Origin: an uncultured Granulosicoccaceae bacterium
Lineage (GTDB): Bacteria; Pseudomonadota; Gammaproteobacteria; CALCKW01
Direction of reading: 5' to 3'
Length of the DNA stretch: 64,000 nucleotides
Assembly: GCA_937965695.1 (NCBI GenBank)
Contig: CALCKW010000025.1
Span: forward strand, 62,001 to 126,000
Made by a program: the position numbers and the translations under genes. Positions 62,311 to 64,000 of the stretch are shown here, piece by piece; the stretch's first letter is position 1, and every line of letters starts with the position of its first letter. The notes under the pieces were generated by a model. That model did no database searches. It saw only the letters and a list, made by a program, of their open reading frames with translations, and had not been told where the DNA came from.

Positions 62311-64000
62311 CGATATTGCCTTCCCACGACTCTGACAACAGATCGGTGATTTTCACGCGCACCGTACCCGCATCCTCTGGTACCTTGTAGCGACCACTGA
62401 CCAGTTCCTTCTTATCGGGCACATCCAGCTCAACTGGTTGAAGAATCGCACCGTCATAGTTCCAGTCCACCATGATGCTTTCAACCATTTCCCGCCAATC
62501 GGTAACTTGCTCCTTCTGAAGAGAAAGTTTTTGTAAAAGGTTCATCGGGTAGAAACGATCAACCTCCAGATATCCGTCTTTGATGGCCAAGCACGCCTCA
62601 GAGTCACGCTTGAACTCGAGCTGGGATTTGTCGCGCAGAATATCCACGACTTCCACATCGATTTTGTGGGGTTTTACTTCCAATTCTAGCCGCGCTTTTA
62701 GGTCGGGCTCGTGGCCCATGCAGACGAGCAGGATTTTTTCGACCGGCTGGTTCGGGCTTGCGTTTTGGCGGCGGTCAAAGGCTTTGTAGTCAAAGCCCGC
62801 GATAAGTTCGGACAGATCGGCTTTGGTTGCAATGCGGTTGACCGGCATGATTTTGACCATGCGCCCGTCTTTTTCACCATCGTAGATAGAGTTGGTTTCG
62901 ATTTTCTGGATTTCGAGAGCGTCAATCAGAAGATCCTTTGCCTCACCAGGGTTACGAAAAACATCGTAATTATTGACGTTAAACACATCAAATCCAATCG
63001 CTCCTTCACCGCCAAGGTCACTTTGGCTTTCCATGATGCCAATGAGACGTTTCGTAGCTGTTTGGATGGAACCGAGATTGATATCAGCTCCAATGAATCG
63101 TCGTCCCAACTTACACGCTACTGCCTGCGTTGTCGCAGACCCCATAAAGCAATCAAAAACAATGTCTCCCGGATCTGAAGACGCTGTGATGAGCTTGTGT
63201 AGTAGTTCTTCGGGCTTTTGCGTCGGATAGTTCGTGCGATTGTTGGACATCTGATTCTCGATGTCGATGTTGAAAACATCGCCTGCGACTTTCCCGCCTC
63301 GAAGATAGTCACGAACTACCAAATCGGGACGTGTTTTTTCCCACTTTGGGTCAACATCTTTGGCGCCTTTTACGGGGCTATCCTTGATGAAACGTCCGTT
63401 CAAACGATATCTACCATTTTCGTCTTCGAGCCGATATTTCTTGATCGTGCTTTCCGACAAAGGCTCCATGACAATTTCTTCATCCCAGTTGTAAACCGGA
63501 TTTTCTTTTTTCTTGTAGAAATGAATGTCATGGTGAGTACGCTTCCAAGAAGTTTTTATCGAACTCCTCGTCGTAAAGCTCCAGACAATCGAATTCAGGA
63601 AGTTGGTCGCACCAAAGACTTCGTCCAGTAAGCAACGCAACTGATGAGATTTTCGATAATCACAGTGCAGATAGATTGCGCCATCCTCTGCTAGTAGCTC
63701 CCGCAAGAGGACCAGGCGTTCAAACATGAACTGGAGATATTCATCATTGGCCCAAAGGTCCGTGTACTGTTTCTCTTCGAAGTTACCGCTATTATTTTCT
63801 ATTGATTTACCCTTGAGCTCTATTTTCTTGCGGTAATCGGCTTTCGAGTCAAACGGTGGGTCGATATAGGCAAGTTTTACCTTGCCCCTGAACTCCTTCA
63901 GAAGGTGGCTCATCACCTGAAGGTTGTCCCCCCAGAAGATTTTGTTGCGCCAGCCGTCCACCTCTTCGCCGTAGGTTTCCTTCAGCTGCGCAGGATAGAA
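62303..64000 (-). CDS. mod: Type III DNA methyltransferase, Mod subunit (5' end beyond window)
   Basis: At least 565 residues, open to the window edge, so the true start is outside; a GTG at 63,961 is inside the reading frame but not the start. Motif IV of N6-adenine/N4-cytosine methyltransferases is AYIDPPFDSKADY; motif I is IVFDCFMGSATTQAVACKLG with RRFIGADI. The long middle probably contains the target-recognition region. It methylates one strand of an asymmetric site and is essential for Res to recognise DNA. Confidence 0.88.
   Translation of the reverse strand, partial: FYPAQLKETYGEEVDGWRNKIFWGDNLQVMSHLLKEFRGKVKLAYIDPPFDSKADYRKKIELKGKSIENNSGNFEEKQYTDLWANDEYLQFMFERLVLLRELLAEDGAIYLHCDYRKSHQLRCLLDEVFGATNFLNSIVWSFTTRSSIKTSWKRTHHDIHFYKKKENPVYNWDEEIVMEPLSESTIKKYRLEDENGRYRLNGRFIKDSPVKGAKDVDPKWEKTRPDLVVRDYLRGGKVAGDVFNIDIENQMSNNRTNYPTQKPEELLHKLITASSDPGDIVFDCFMGSATTQAVACKLGRRFIGADINLGSIQTATKRLIGIMESQSDLGGEGAIGFDVFNVNNYDVFRNPGEAKDLLIDALEIQKIETNSIYDGEKDGRMVKIMPVNRIATKADLSELIAGFDYKAFDRRQNASPNQPVEKILLVCMGHEPDLKARLELEVKPHKIDVEVVDILRDKSQLEFKRDSEACLAIKDGYLEVDRFYPMNLLQKLSLQKEQVTDWREMVESIMVDWNYDGAILQPVELDVPDKKELVSGRYKVPEDAGTVRVKITDLLSESWEGNIDV

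Noticed and set aside
49931-64000. Second copy of the tRNA-Arg 3' end (attR)
   Set aside because: I looked for the T-arm/acceptor sequence to the right and found no match; the element end is beyond the window.

Overview
The window looks like the chromosome of a marine gammaproteobacterium. The gene order surE-pcm-nlpD-rpoS is the classical gammaproteobacterial arrangement. The flagellar stator pair resembles the sodium-driven PomA/PomB of marine bacteria. A taurine-pyruvate-type aminotransferase, a TauE/SafE-type exporter, an NAD-dependent formate dehydrogenase and a BLUF photoreceptor fit a seawater lifestyle. I cannot name the genus from sequence alone.

Layout. 1-9.95 kb: a secreted amidohydrolase, a fused ribosomal protein L21, a di-heme cytochrome, two spondin-N proteins, and a histidine kinase divergent from a BLUF protein, then a glycosyltransferase. 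9.97-10.82 kb: a decayed IS30-family element. 11-20 kb: an IlvD/Edd dehydratase, a thioredoxin/DUF255 protein fused to a DsbD-like domain, a pirin-azoreductase operon with a divergent LysR regulator, and a Ser/Thr-type phosphatase. 20-28.3 kb: an MsrQ-like membrane protein, RsuA, a TSUP exporter, FKBP, a phosphodiesterase, SfsA, an MltD-like transglycosylase and MobA. 28.3-33 kb: formate dehydrogenase (FdsGB fusion plus FdsA). 33-40.4 kb: two START-like paralogues, an aminotransferase, TrxB, an acyltransferase, Aat and homoserine dehydrogenase. 40.5-44.4 kb: rpoS-nlpD-pcm-surE. 44.4-49.6 kb: a YheT hydrolase, an HDOD/GAF-like protein, and PilZ, PomB-like and PomA-like genes.

At 49,848 a tRNA-Arg(CCT) is followed at once by a tyrosine integrase. 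From there to the window end the DNA is an integrated mobile element whose far end lies outside the window. It carries an integrase/excisionase pair, a phage-type recombination cassette (SSB-tailed protein, Gp157-like, a candidate single-strand annealing protein), small unknown genes, a putative nuclease lipoprotein and a type III restriction-modification system (mod cut by the window edge).

The most unusual stretch is 53.7-55.4 kb. Two overlapping genes on the minus strand have almost no adenine on their coding strand (about 23 A in 900 nt by my count). The second has the layout of a SLOG/Rossmann nucleotide-binding protein. They are preceded by a 205-bp segment bounded by nested inverted repeats and followed by three copies of a 17-bp palindrome that look like operators. 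Separately, four copies of a short repeat with terminal inverted repeats sit just 3' of four unrelated core genes (15.9, 18.6, 36.0, 47.1 kb), which suggests a MITE-like family.
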